This document shows, piece by piece, positions 10,101 through 16,348 of a stretch of DNA of 20,210 bases (position 1 is the stretch's first letter; each line of letters opens with the position of its first letter). Origin of the DNA: CAYMKE01 sp964390955 (GTDB taxonomy: Bacteria > Bacteroidota > Bacteroidia > Bacteroidales > JBBRXJ01). Position numbers and translations under genes: made by a program. The DNA lies in the NCBI GenBank assembly GCA_964390955.1, contig CAYMKE010000024.1, positions 1-20,210 on the forward strand. The letters are read 5' to 3'. The notes beneath the pieces are model-generated. The model was not told the DNA's origin and made no database searches. It was given only the letters and a program-made list of their open reading frames with translations.

Positions 10101-10174
10101 GTTATGTATTAAGAGTAGTGGATTATGAGGGTGTTCAGTACTCGAGAAAAGGAACAATTACCATTATCAAGTAA
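4181..10174 (+). CDS. Giant T9SS type-B substrate with propeller and PKD-like repeats
   Basis: A secreted or cell-surface protein, probably an adhesin or part of the outer surface layer. A signal peptide (1-24) ends FIHA before Gln25. Residues 25-415 carry delayed propeller-like repeats (DGGYLVVGTT, DGGYIMTGYA). One PKD/SprB-like repeat follows (about 478-558), then an Ig-like domain (559-634), an NHL-like propeller (about 640-950), a second copy of the Ig-like domain (957-1034), another Ig-like unit (about 1038-1103) and ten tandem PKD/SprB-like repeats (1106-1901). The end (about 1907-1997) is a type-B gliding/T9SS sorting domain: VPSAFAPNG, IYNRWGQLVF, CWDGTYKG, and a final KGTITIIK. The type-B signal implies export across the outer membrane by T9SS. 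The next gene, 12 bases downstream, encodes PorP/SprF, the usual partner of such cargo. Ligand and function are unknown. Confidence 0.93.
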   Translation: MPEFFKKIFYLFILFFINCIFIHAQYTFQKIIGGAEDEIGTAIIELDTAYVIGGYTFKTGRINDIVLSMILKDNVALPNKTVAFYGFNTGTFSSAMDDHLWDMHLSSSTGKAILLGDVSSTATLVNQDIGISKMDIDYGNFSVDWSNRYGEDGSGTAINETGRSVVQTSINEIVITGIRKDVGTSDTTGFIKLINPDGSINDSRNFDISGGSAGLCVIEDNAGDFVATGYGHFGNNSNKRELIVMKFKPDLDYINGIYYSKAGLDMGTRIINTADGGYLVVGTTTVSTRGRDILVLKLTSGLVEEWAGIYGGADKDYATDVVQACDSGYVICGVTSDSGNVSEVKGNSDGFLMKINNNGNIQWSRVYGYDGSDGFRAMKKTSDGGYIMTGYAENAGSGFGKKDIYVVKTNANGLMSDACPAIDTISFVSSISNTPPVNNLADNSNSGNYPLTASTMMPDTLLGFTNNIECTDTIGVLNINAGKNDTICKGNSFILNEGEQTVSGGHPPYKINWSPGALLDDSTIAHPSATLDTTTLFILEVRDGNCQVAYDSVRYFVGTASADWSGLDTTYCSADMLDILTPVDTGGIFIGPGVHYNGSFWYFRPGDPEPGMLHRIGYIDKFNCDTIWKETFIKEAPCVSDVVTDSTSGTIINPQGINTDCNGQIFVTNEKHISKIDSFGNSMIYVGDTASIGYKDGHIDSALLDHPIGITIAEDGTIYFCDNYNHAVRMIRNDTLTTIVGKGPPTAEKGTIDDTIGKDARISTPFGIALDPSGDYLYITESDNTNPNRLLRVDLTSGDYYVKKLAGGGALDVTQSRKGDEAELYKMRHLIAYNNSVFINSTEKDVVYRYNLLTDSIHLFAGTYDDAGLNPTPVPKESANFINPTGINVNCSGEIYITEPSVDLIRLIDDGIVSVYSDDSRLSEPSDISVFVKGYLDIANTGDNNILRLTINDWRVGPWIGLDTSDYTYCLGEAPDTLDPIYPCGTYTGHGIRYDTAIDKYIFNPPDTVGVYTLTYTYQVSYCTEEISQDFRVVANPTLDIPPAAICSGDSAILDALPQFIDYQWNTGETSQAIQVGDTGYYHVTVHDSNHCSVSDTTHVTERVSPTADAGTSQTVCEGDSVQIGGSPAGTGGTPPLRFSWNPSMLLDDSTLANPYATPLAPSTLYILTVSDSFNCQDIDSVTINANPIPVADAGPNDTICEGQSTTLDATGSTGTGSLTYSWNNGLGLGSVKNVSPNSTTSYILTVTDGIGCSDIDTVTVVVNPSITADAGMDAAICEQDTIQLGGSPPATGGTGAYSFAWTPIASLDNSSAPLPNAFPASTTTYQLIASDVVGCADTSTVTISVSNLIVDAGVPDTLCMGDTAQLNGMASNGITPYEYAWAPAGIVSDTAIATPFAYPVSDTTLYLNVTDNIGCTALDSVNLFVNPIPIAVAGPDTSICGGESVTLTAGGGINYTWSPTSGLSDTNIANPVATPSDTTTYTVTVRDNAGCSDDAAVTINVNNVSVSITPSPDTMICEGDSIRMTARGGISYAWSPAGGLSNDTIADPFAKPSVSTTYTVSVTDDINCTGSDTVRIIVSRNLTADAGAGDTICEGLALTIGGSPAATGGISPYTYLWSPPGTLDDPQSENPEASPSGLTHYVLTVTDLAGCEDYDTVSVGIYSLPTADAGPNDSICYFDSVQIGGSPTASGTIAPYTYEWAPLNGLINKDSANPVAKPVNFTDSAINIRYTVTVTDGHGCRQTDDMRLTALPKQRVMFKYDSVCRGESIQLSAIGGTQYAWTPTSGLNDPNINNPVATPDTLTHYIVTINSPYCGAQTDTTTIKVNPLPVVIAGPDTSVFWGEEVQLFATGGILYEWSPKDDIITSDTIANPTIKPLDTTLYIVTVTNIYGCTAQGNVEISTKKGLDIYVPSAFAPNGNVIENRELCVKEVGIAEIDLKIYNRWGQLVFHSTEKDNCWDGTYKGEKQQMQTFGYVLRVVDYEGVQYSRKGTITIIK
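5855..7282 (+). repeat. Duplicated Ig-like domains flanking an NHL-like propeller
   Basis: Two domains of about 76 residues, at residues 559-634 and 957-1034 of the giant protein, share the opening W-x-G-L-D-T, a following Tyr-Cys, a GG or CG turn with a TG/GPG-x-x-Y patch, and a late Cys (DKFNCDTIW and VSYCTEEIS). Between them (bases about 6098-7030) lies a propeller-like segment with NHL signatures: INPQGINTDCNGQIFVTNE, HPIGITIAEDGTIYFCDN, and TPFGIALDPSGDYLYITES. The propeller DNA is visibly poorer in G and C than its flanks; the line of 60 at 6661 is about 27 percent GC, while that at 5941 is about 55 percent. This suggests the propeller was inserted as a module between copies of an Ig-like domain. 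Confidence 0.65.
7496..9883 (+). repeat. Ten tandem PKD/SprB-like repeats
   Basis: Residues 1106-1901 of the giant protein. Units of 72-84 residues follow one pattern: a lead such as ADAGPNDTIC, then EG-(S/D) and a short hydrophobic strand, W-(S/A/T)-P, an L-x-(D/N) turn, NP-x-A-x-P, T-x-Y-x-(L/V)-T-V-(T/R)-D, and finally GC-x-x-x-D. Approximate unit starts are residues 1106, 1191, 1267, 1350, 1431, 1507, 1583, 1666, 1756 and 1830. Each unit has an early and a late Cys, which probably pair, except that the last unit has Phe1841 in place of the early Cys. Such arrays usually serve as spacers or adhesive stalks. Confidence 0.85.
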
Positions 10175-10186
10175 AAAAAACAGTAT

Positions 10187-11233
10187 ATGAAGAAAAAAAT
10201 ACCATTCCTGATCTTTGCGAAATACAACTCTAAAAAATCATTAATATGTATATTCATATTGATTTTTAGTATGATCCGGATGGTTGGACAAGATTTTTAT
10301 TTTTCGCAATTCTATGCTTCGCCCCTGAATCTTAATCCTGCACTGTCCGGTGTTTCTGCGGGAGATATCAGGGTCGCATTGAACTATCGCGACCAGAGTC
10401 AGAATTTAATCCCTTACAAAACATATGGCGGTTCATTTGATATGAAATTGTTCAGGGGCAAATTAGACAAAGATATTGCTTCATTGGGGGTGGTTGCCAT
10501 AAAGGATGAACTGGCCAATAATGCAGTGAGCTCACTTTATATGATGGCATCCGGGGCTTATCATATAGCGCTCAATAACAGGCAAACCCATTATTTGTCA
10601 TTTGGATTTCAGGGGGGGATATTGCAACATCAATTAAATATGAATGAATTTTCATTTTCTAACCAATGGACTATATCTACATTTTATGACCCCTCTATTT
10701 CTCATGGTTTAGATGTAACAACAGAGCAAACACTTATATATGATTTAAATGCCGGGCTGTTCTGGTATCATTTTATCAAGAGTAATTCAACGGTTTTTTT
10801 GGGTGCAGCAGTATTTCATGTATTGGAACCGGAGATGTCTTTTTTAAGTACTCAGGATAATATGGCCAGGAGATATCTTGTTCATGGAGGGAGAAGGATC
10901 CCTTTGTCCGAAGTCATCAGCTTAATACCCAACGTGATGTTCATGCAGCAAAGTGGAGCCAGAATGGTAGCCGGCGGGTCATCTATGGAATATGCTTTCC
11001 CGGATAGTCATTTTGCCCTGGGTTTTGGATTATGGTACCGTTATTACAATAATTCCATTATCACCAACCTGGATTTTCAATTTAAAAATTTTAAATTTGG
11101 TGTAAGCTATGATGTGTATTCAAGCATTCAATCTTTAAGTGAAACCGGCGGAGGCATCGAATTTTCCATTATTTATTCCCCTGTTATGAAAAATATTATA
11201 CAATTAGAAGGAAATCCGGGAACAAGTTTTTAA
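10187..11233 (+). CDS. PorP/SprF family T9SS outer-membrane protein
   Basis: A predicted outer-membrane beta-barrel protein of the PorP/SprF family, which works with T9SS in the export or surface attachment of type-B sorting-domain cargo. The N-terminus has a positive stretch (residues 1-17) and a hydrophobic segment (18-30), with likely cleavage near Gly34-Gln35. The mature protein opens with the family hallmark QDFYFSQFYASPLNLNPALSG (residues 35-55, the part from SQFYASPLNLNPALSG being the most telling). Alternating hydrophobic strands and aromatic positions continue to the end. At 348 residues it has the usual family length. It begins 12 bases after the giant cargo gene and ends 23 bases before the PorE-like gene, which argues for one transcript, in the same order as sprB-sprF in gliding Flavobacteria. 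Which cargo it serves is inferred from position. Confidence 0.92.
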   Translation: MKKKIPFLIFAKYNSKKSLICIFILIFSMIRMVGQDFYFSQFYASPLNLNPALSGVSAGDIRVALNYRDQSQNLIPYKTYGGSFDMKLFRGKLDKDIASLGVVAIKDELANNAVSSLYMMASGAYHIALNNRQTHYLSFGFQGGILQHQLNMNEFSFSNQWTISTFYDPSISHGLDVTTEQTLIYDLNAGLFWYHFIKSNSTVFLGAAVFHVLEPEMSFLSTQDNMARRYLVHGGRRIPLSEVISLIPNVMFMQQSGARMVAGGSSMEYAFPDSHFALGFGLWYRYYNNSIITNLDFQFKNFKFGVSYDVYSSIQSLSETGGGIEFSIIYSPVMKNIIQLEGNPGTSF

Positions 11234-11256
11234 TTTTATGCAAAATATATCAATGC

Positions 11257-13878
11257 ATGAATTTTAGTAAGAAATTTTTTATTATTTGGATACTTTTTTA
11301 TAGTTCCTTTATATATACATATAATCAAGATGTAATAAGGCACCGTACATCATTAGATTATTATGAGATTGCGGAAAATCTTTTTCAGAAAAAGAAGTTT
11401 TTTGAAGCCATCCGTTATTATAAAAAGGCACTTAATGAAAAGGGCTCATACCGTAAAAATTATGAACTGATGTACCACCTGGCAGAATCGTACAGGCAAA
11501 GCCGTTTATATGAGAAAGCTGAAAAGTATTATGATGAAGTTGTTGAACAGGCATTGAATAAATTTCCCTTGTCTCTTTACCGGCTCGCTGAAATGCAAAT
11601 GAGGCTTGAAAAATATGATGAAGCCCGGGTCAATTTCGACAAATTTCTTAGCCGGAGGGCCCGGGTTGATCGTGAATACAAAGAAAAAGCCCGCGATAAT
11701 GTAAAAAATTGCCAAAAAGCAATAAAAATAATACAAGAACCTGTAACTGATCAGGTGATTGCTTTAGGGAAGAAAGTTAATAAACCCCTCTCAACTTATG
11801 CACCCTTCGTTAGAAATGACACCATCTGGTTTATCGGAACAGTTCCTATTACCAGGAAGGTTAAAAAAGTAAATTTTGAAAATGTAAAAGCAAAATATGA
11901 CACCTTTTATGTTAACAGGTTATTTATTTCCCGCTATAAACCGGACGAAGGCATTTGGAGCGAACGAACTCCCGTGGAGATGAAGCTGCCTGATCATTTC
12001 ATCCATATGGTTTCTCCTGCTTTTGATCCGGACGGCAATGCCTTGTATTTTTCACTTTGCTCCAATGAAAACGAGGAAGAAGCTTGTCATATATATAAAA
12101 GTAATTTCTCACGGGGAACGTTTAGTAACCCTCAAAAATTAGATGACCCTGTAAACCAGGAAGGAAAATCTTCAAAGCATCCATTTATTGCATATTTGGG
12201 AAGCGGCAAGGTCATGTTTTTTGCCTCAGATCGCCAATCCAATACAGATGATTATAATATTTATTACACGATCATAAAAGAAGACGGTACATTTGGAAAA
12301 GCAGTAAACCTGGGCGATGATATAAATACCCGATACGATGAATATGCCCCTTTTTATGATAATACGAACGGTTTTCTTTATTTCAGTTCTCAAGGACACA
12401 CGACCCTGGGAGGTTTTGATATATTCAGAGCAAAAGGAGGCCCTTATTCGGGTTGGGGACAGGTTAAAAACATTGGCTATCCTGCTAATACCGGGGCAGA
12501 TGATTATTATTACATTCATTACATGAAGAATAAAAAGGCCTATCGTGCATTTATCTCTTCAAACCGGAAGAACATGCAAACATTAGATAAATCAACATGT
12601 TGTGATAAAATTTATCAATTCGATTATTCAATAAAGAAAAAAAAGAAACGGTTTACGCTAAAATATAAGATATATGATCAGGATAAGGCGCCACTCAATT
12701 CTTCAATTATTGAACTATATCAAAAACAAAACAATGAAAACGTAATGATAAAAAATACCGGAAAAAGCCATATGTTTTCGGCTAAGTTATGTTATGATAC
12801 AATGTATTATGCCTTAATATATAAAGAAGATTATGATACTGTAGAACACCAGATCATTCCACCTGAAAACGATACAATTATTTCAAAAAACATATACTTG
12901 AATAAAATTGAAAAAGCGGTTGATGTTACTGCTGAAAAAGTAGAAGAAGAACCTGAAGATGATGTTACAGACAAAGCAGACAAAACAGACAAAACAGAGG
13001 AACAGAAACCACTATCACCTCAGGAAAAAAAAGATTTAGAGTTATCAACCATTCATTACCCGTTCAATGTTGTTAAAATAACGCCTAAGGCCCGTTATCA
13101 ATTGGATAAGCTGGCAACCCAACTTAAAACATCTTATAAAGATGTCAATATTGTCATTGCATCGCATACGGATAATATAGATACCAGGGAGTATAATATG
13201 AAATTGTCCAAACGACGAACTTTGACTGTAATGAATTATCTAATGAGCAAAGGAATAGAATCTTCGAGGCTGATCGGTCAATGGTATGGAGAAGAACAGC
13301 CCATTGCACCTAATCAGCTTGAAGATGGGCGGGATAATCCGCAGGGCAGGTGGTTGAACAGAAGAACCGTTTTTTCCCCTGTTGAAAAAGGAGCAAGTGT
13401 TAAGCAGGGACAGATGGCGGCCATTGATAAAGATTCATATCAACCCAAAGGTGTGGAAAATATGGGTGCTGAGTTAGATGAAATGACATTTAATACAATA
13501 GTAAAAAAATATGGAGAAGAGAAAAAAGACGGCCTGGTGTTTAAAATTCAAATCGGCGCCTACAGAAATCCGAAGAAATATATGAAATATAAGATGAAAA
13601 TGTATGCTGAGCTACAGGAAAAAATTTCATACCTGATTCAGCGTGAAGTAGAAGGGGGCTTGTCAAAATTTCTTGCCGGGAAAGCATATTCATTGAATAA
13701 AGCTGTAGAGTTGAGAGATGAAATACGAGACGCAGGGGTTAAAAATGCATTTATTGTGGCCTATTACAATAGAGAACGGATCAACATTGTGGATGTAATT
13801 GAAATACTTCGGGAAAAAGAACAGGATGTTGTTGAAGAAACGCCGGAGATTATGCAGGATACAGTACCGGTTGAATGA
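11257..13878 (+). CDS. PorE-like protein: TPR, propeller, OmpA C-terminal and SPOR-like domains
   Basis: A periplasmic protein that probably ties the secretion or surface assembly to peptidoglycan. A signal sequence (1-24) has no lipobox Cys, so it is probably not a lipoprotein. TPR-like helices occupy about 33-157. A PD40/TolB-type propeller spans about 168-440 (SPAFDPDGNALYFS, KVMFFASDR, GFLYFSSQG, GGFDIFRA), followed by a short beta domain (about 465-550) in the position of the carboxypeptidase-regulatory-like domain of PorE. An acidic linker (551-590) leads to an OmpA-type domain (597-706) with TDN and YNMKLSKRRT, including Asp639 and Arg654, which correspond to the diaminopimelate-binding pair. 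A SPOR-like segment (about 759-842: FKIQIGAYRNP, AGKAYSLNKAVELRDEIRDAG) follows. TPR-propeller-CRD-OmpA is the PorE plan; the SPOR-like end is extra. It is third in the cargo-PorP run. Confidence 0.88.
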   Translation: MNFSKKFFIIWILFYSSFIYTYNQDVIRHRTSLDYYEIAENLFQKKKFFEAIRYYKKALNEKGSYRKNYELMYHLAESYRQSRLYEKAEKYYDEVVEQALNKFPLSLYRLAEMQMRLEKYDEARVNFDKFLSRRARVDREYKEKARDNVKNCQKAIKIIQEPVTDQVIALGKKVNKPLSTYAPFVRNDTIWFIGTVPITRKVKKVNFENVKAKYDTFYVNRLFISRYKPDEGIWSERTPVEMKLPDHFIHMVSPAFDPDGNALYFSLCSNENEEEACHIYKSNFSRGTFSNPQKLDDPVNQEGKSSKHPFIAYLGSGKVMFFASDRQSNTDDYNIYYTIIKEDGTFGKAVNLGDDINTRYDEYAPFYDNTNGFLYFSSQGHTTLGGFDIFRAKGGPYSGWGQVKNIGYPANTGADDYYYIHYMKNKKAYRAFISSNRKNMQTLDKSTCCDKIYQFDYSIKKKKKRFTLKYKIYDQDKAPLNSSIIELYQKQNNENVMIKNTGKSHMFSAKLCYDTMYYALIYKEDYDTVEHQIIPPENDTIISKNIYLNKIEKAVDVTAEKVEEEPEDDVTDKADKTDKTEEQKPLSPQEKKDLELSTIHYPFNVVKITPKARYQLDKLATQLKTSYKDVNIVIASHTDNIDTREYNMKLSKRRTLTVMNYLMSKGIESSRLIGQWYGEEQPIAPNQLEDGRDNPQGRWLNRRTVFSPVEKGASVKQGQMAAIDKDSYQPKGVENMGAELDEMTFNTIVKKYGEEKKDGLVFKIQIGAYRNPKKYMKYKMKMYAELQEKISYLIQREVEGGLSKFLAGKAYSLNKAVELRDEIRDAGVKNAFIVAYYNRERINIVDVIEILREKEQDVVEETPEIMQDTVPVE

Positions 13879-14141
13879 TAGTGTTTAAAAAGAATTATGG
13901 GAAAAATAACAGGAGTAAATTTGAAAGGAAAATTAATGAAAGTGTTCATATGTTTTTAAAATATGGTACTATTGCAATTTTTGTGGAAAAAGGATTATTA
14001 GAATATAGAATTCAGAAGACAGGATTCAGTACTTTAGCCGTGAAATGCGGCATATCCAATCATCTAACGGAAGACATTGAGTTAGATAAAAGAGGTGATA
14101 ATTTTCAGATTACCAAGTATTATATAACACCAATCAAATAA
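13875..14141 (+). CDS. Possible small hypothetical protein, 88 residues
   Basis: I do not recognise it. The ORF starts with ATG inside an ATGA overlap with the stop of the PorE-like gene, a layout typical of translational coupling. It is lysine-rich at the start (residues 5-19), moderately hydrophobic in the middle (LKYGTIAIFVEKGLLEYRI) and ends TKYYITPIK. There is no signal peptide, Cys motif or evident domain; two cysteines are not present and only one (Cys58) occurs. The last 22 bases overlap the end of the convergent permease gene. The coupled start argues for a gene, while small size, the convergent overlap and lack of recognisable homology argue against it. It may also be a degraded remnant. 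Confidence 0.35.
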   Translation: MIVFKKNYGKNNRSKFERKINESVHMFLKYGTIAIFVEKGLLEYRIQKTGFSTLAVKCGISNHLTEDIELDKRGDNFQITKYYITPIK

Positions 14142-15076
14142 TAAATAAATGGCAGGGTAAAGAGGCTGAGAATTGTAGTCACAAACACATGTTCAACCGC
14201 TTTCACGTCATCTGCACCGTAGTTTTTGGCCAGGATCACAATCAGGGTCATGCATGGCATGGCTGTTTCTATAATGACAATGGTTTGTGCTATTTCATCA
14301 AACGCAATATTAAACATACCGGTAACCCATTTAATTAAGAGAATTAAGATAATGGGAACAATAATCAATTTATTCAGGCTTAATATAAAGGTGTCATACC
14401 GTTTAAAAATTCCTTTAATGGGTGTTGTTGCCAATACACTTCCTATGTAGAGCATAGATAAATAAATAGTGGTTTTTCCTATGCCTTTAAGTGCATTATA
14501 CGCCAGCTCCGGGACTTTTACCTGGAACAGCATGAATATCAATCCAATAAAAAAGGCGATGGTATTTGGATTGAAAAGGTTCTTCATCTGGTGTTTAAGG
14601 TCTTTTTTCGATCCGTCTTTTTGTAATATTGTAATACCAATGGTCCACATTATATAAGTGGAAACAAGATAATAAAGAGCGGCATAAAGCAGAGCTTCGG
14701 TCTTTGGGAACATGGCATCAATCAATGGAAAGCCTAAAAAGACAATATTCCCGAACATGGTATGCACGAGATGGATAGATTTTACCTTTGGTTTGATTTT
14801 CAGCCATTTTAATGTTATTTTTCCCACACCCCACATGATGAAAATAGCAATGTTAGAAAAGATCAATACCCACAACCCGTTTTTTAATAATTTACCGGAA
14901 ATCTCCATATTCATAAATGTTGTGATGATCAGGAGAGGAAGTGTTATGTTAAAAACAAGCCGGGCAATTGATTCCTTTACTGTTGCATTGATAACCCGGG
15001 TCCATGCTCCAATGGCGCCTGTCATAATCAGGATGCCCAGGACAATGATTTGTTCAATGATGATTTGTGTTTTCAA
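14120..15076 (-). CDS. AEC (auxin efflux carrier) family permease
   Basis: An inner-membrane carrier of the AEC family, whose bacterial members export or import small organic acids and related compounds; the substrate here cannot be read. The 318 residues hold about ten hydrophobic segments in two halves around a polar loop at 153-170, the usual AEC plan and length. Family marks are NITLPLLIITTF (43-54), GNIVFLGFPL (109-118) and the AMPCMTLIVILAKNYGADD region (272-290). The start appears to be TTG at 15076; the frame upstream reaches a stop within five codons with no ATG, and the next ATG (residue 18) would cut into the first membrane segment. It lies 45 bases after the histidine kinase gene and is the last gene of the minus-strand run. 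Confidence 0.86.
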   Translation of the reverse strand: MKTQIIIEQIIVLGILIMTGAIGAWTRVINATVKESIARLVFNITLPLLIITTFMNMEISGKLLKNGLWVLIFSNIAIFIMWGVGKITLKWLKIKPKVKSIHLVHTMFGNIVFLGFPLIDAMFPKTEALLYAALYYLVSTYIMWTIGITILQKDGSKKDLKHQMKNLFNPNTIAFFIGLIFMLFQVKVPELAYNALKGIGKTTIYLSMLYIGSVLATTPIKGIFKRYDTFILSLNKLIIVPIILILLIKWVTGMFNIAFDEIAQTIVIIETAMPCMTLIVILAKNYGADDVKAVEHVFVTTILSLFTLPFIYYLIGVI

Positions 15077-15121
15077 ATGACTGATTTTTTATTATTAGAA
15101 GACGATATAAACAATCACTGG

Positions 15122-16288
15122 TTAAGCAAATTCATGTTCTTTCTTTAAAATAATCCGGATTGTAGTTCCTTTGCCTCCGTGATCGGATTGTAAAACAAAA
15201 ATCCTGCCATCATGATAATCTTCAATGATACGTTTAGACAACGACAACCCCAGTCCCCAACCGCTTTTTTTGGTTGTAAATCCGGGTTTAAATACGGTTT
15301 TCAGTTTTGATTTGGGAATCCCTTTTCCGCTATCACTTATATCAATATATATTTTAGATTTGTTTTCTTTTATATCAATTTTAATGGTCCCTTCCCCTTC
15401 AATGGCATCATAGGCATTTTTGCATACATTTTCAATAACCCATTCAAAGAGTGCTCTGTCGAGAGGTATGAACAATTCTTTTGAAGGCAGGTTCAGTTGC
15501 AGGTCTACTTTCTCTGAAAAACGTTTGTCCATGTATTGTTTCGAACTGTCCAATAGTTTATTAAGGCTGTTCTTTTTCATCACCGGTTTAGACCCGATTC
15601 TTGAAAACCTGGCAGCAATTTTTTCCAGGCGTAAGGTATCCTGTTCCAATTCATCTACAATTTTGTTATCTACATTTTTTAGCTTTAACATTTCTACCCA
15701 TGCCATAAGTGAAGAAGTGGGGGTGCCTAATTGATGCGCTGTTTCTTTCGAGAGCCCCACCCACACTTTGTTTTGTTCTGCTTTGCGCGAAACGCTGAAA
15801 GCATAGTATGCAATAACAATGAATAATAAAATAACTCCCAGTTGAATATATGGGTAGTATAATAATTTTGTCAGAATGATGGAGTCTTTATAATAGATAT
15901 AATGTTTTTTATTTTCATTTAGCTTTATTTCTATTGGTTCGTTTACAGTTTTCATTTTTTCAAGTGTTTTCTCGAGGTAGCCGGGGTGCTGAATTTTTGA
16001 CGTGTCAAGGTTGCGGTGAGAAATGATATTCCCTTCATCATTGACAAGAATAACAGGAACCGTTTCATTGTTTTGAATAATTTTAACAAGGAAATTGATG
16101 TTTACCCCTTCAATCCCTTGTTGGCCTAACTGTCTGGTCGCTTCTGCCCATATTTCTACTTTTTTGCGCTCTTCTTTCGATAAGCGATTGACCAGGTGAT
16201 TGGTGTATAATAACGAACCAATGCCGATAAAAATAGCGAATAATAGTAAAAATAATTTCCAAACCTGTTTTTTTGAATAAATGTTCAT
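15122..16288 (-). CDS. Membrane sensor histidine kinase without a paired regulator
   Basis: An inner-membrane two-component sensor. It has a first membrane segment at about 11-28, a periplasmic sensing region of about 115 residues (30-145), a second segment at about 147-166 and then the kinase. The H-box reads SKETAHQLGTPTSSLMAWVEML (residues 180-201 in part), with phospho-acceptor His185. The N-box is ENVCKNAYDA (286-295), the G1 box DSGKG (319-323) and the G2 box GWGLGLSLSKRI (343-354), so all catalytic motifs are intact. The HQLGTP form of the H-box is familiar from Bacteroidota kinases. No response regulator is in the window, so its partner must lie elsewhere. It starts 60 bases after the AsmA-like gene; the signal is unknown. 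Confidence 0.92.
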   Translation of the reverse strand: MNIYSKKQVWKLFLLLFAIFIGIGSLLYTNHLVNRLSKEERKKVEIWAEATRQLGQQGIEGVNINFLVKIIQNNETVPVILVNDEGNIISHRNLDTSKIQHPGYLEKTLEKMKTVNEPIEIKLNENKKHYIYYKDSIILTKLLYYPYIQLGVILLFIVIAYYAFSVSRKAEQNKVWVGLSKETAHQLGTPTSSLMAWVEMLKLKNVDNKIVDELEQDTLRLEKIAARFSRIGSKPVMKKNSLNKLLDSSKQYMDKRFSEKVDLQLNLPSKELFIPLDRALFEWVIENVCKNAYDAIEGEGTIKIDIKENKSKIYIDISDSGKGIPKSKLKTVFKPGFTTKKSGWGLGLSLSKRIIEDYHDGRIFVLQSDHGGKGTTIRIILKKEHEFA

Positions 16289-16348
16289 TTGTTTATGTTA
16301 AGTGTTTGGTTTAAGTTATTTGAATTTAGAAGTTGAAATTCTGCACGT

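Noticed and set aside
14226..15734. Plus-strand open frames opposite the permease and kinase genes
   Set aside because: They lie fully antisense to genes with clear family motifs and read as antisense membrane-protein translations.
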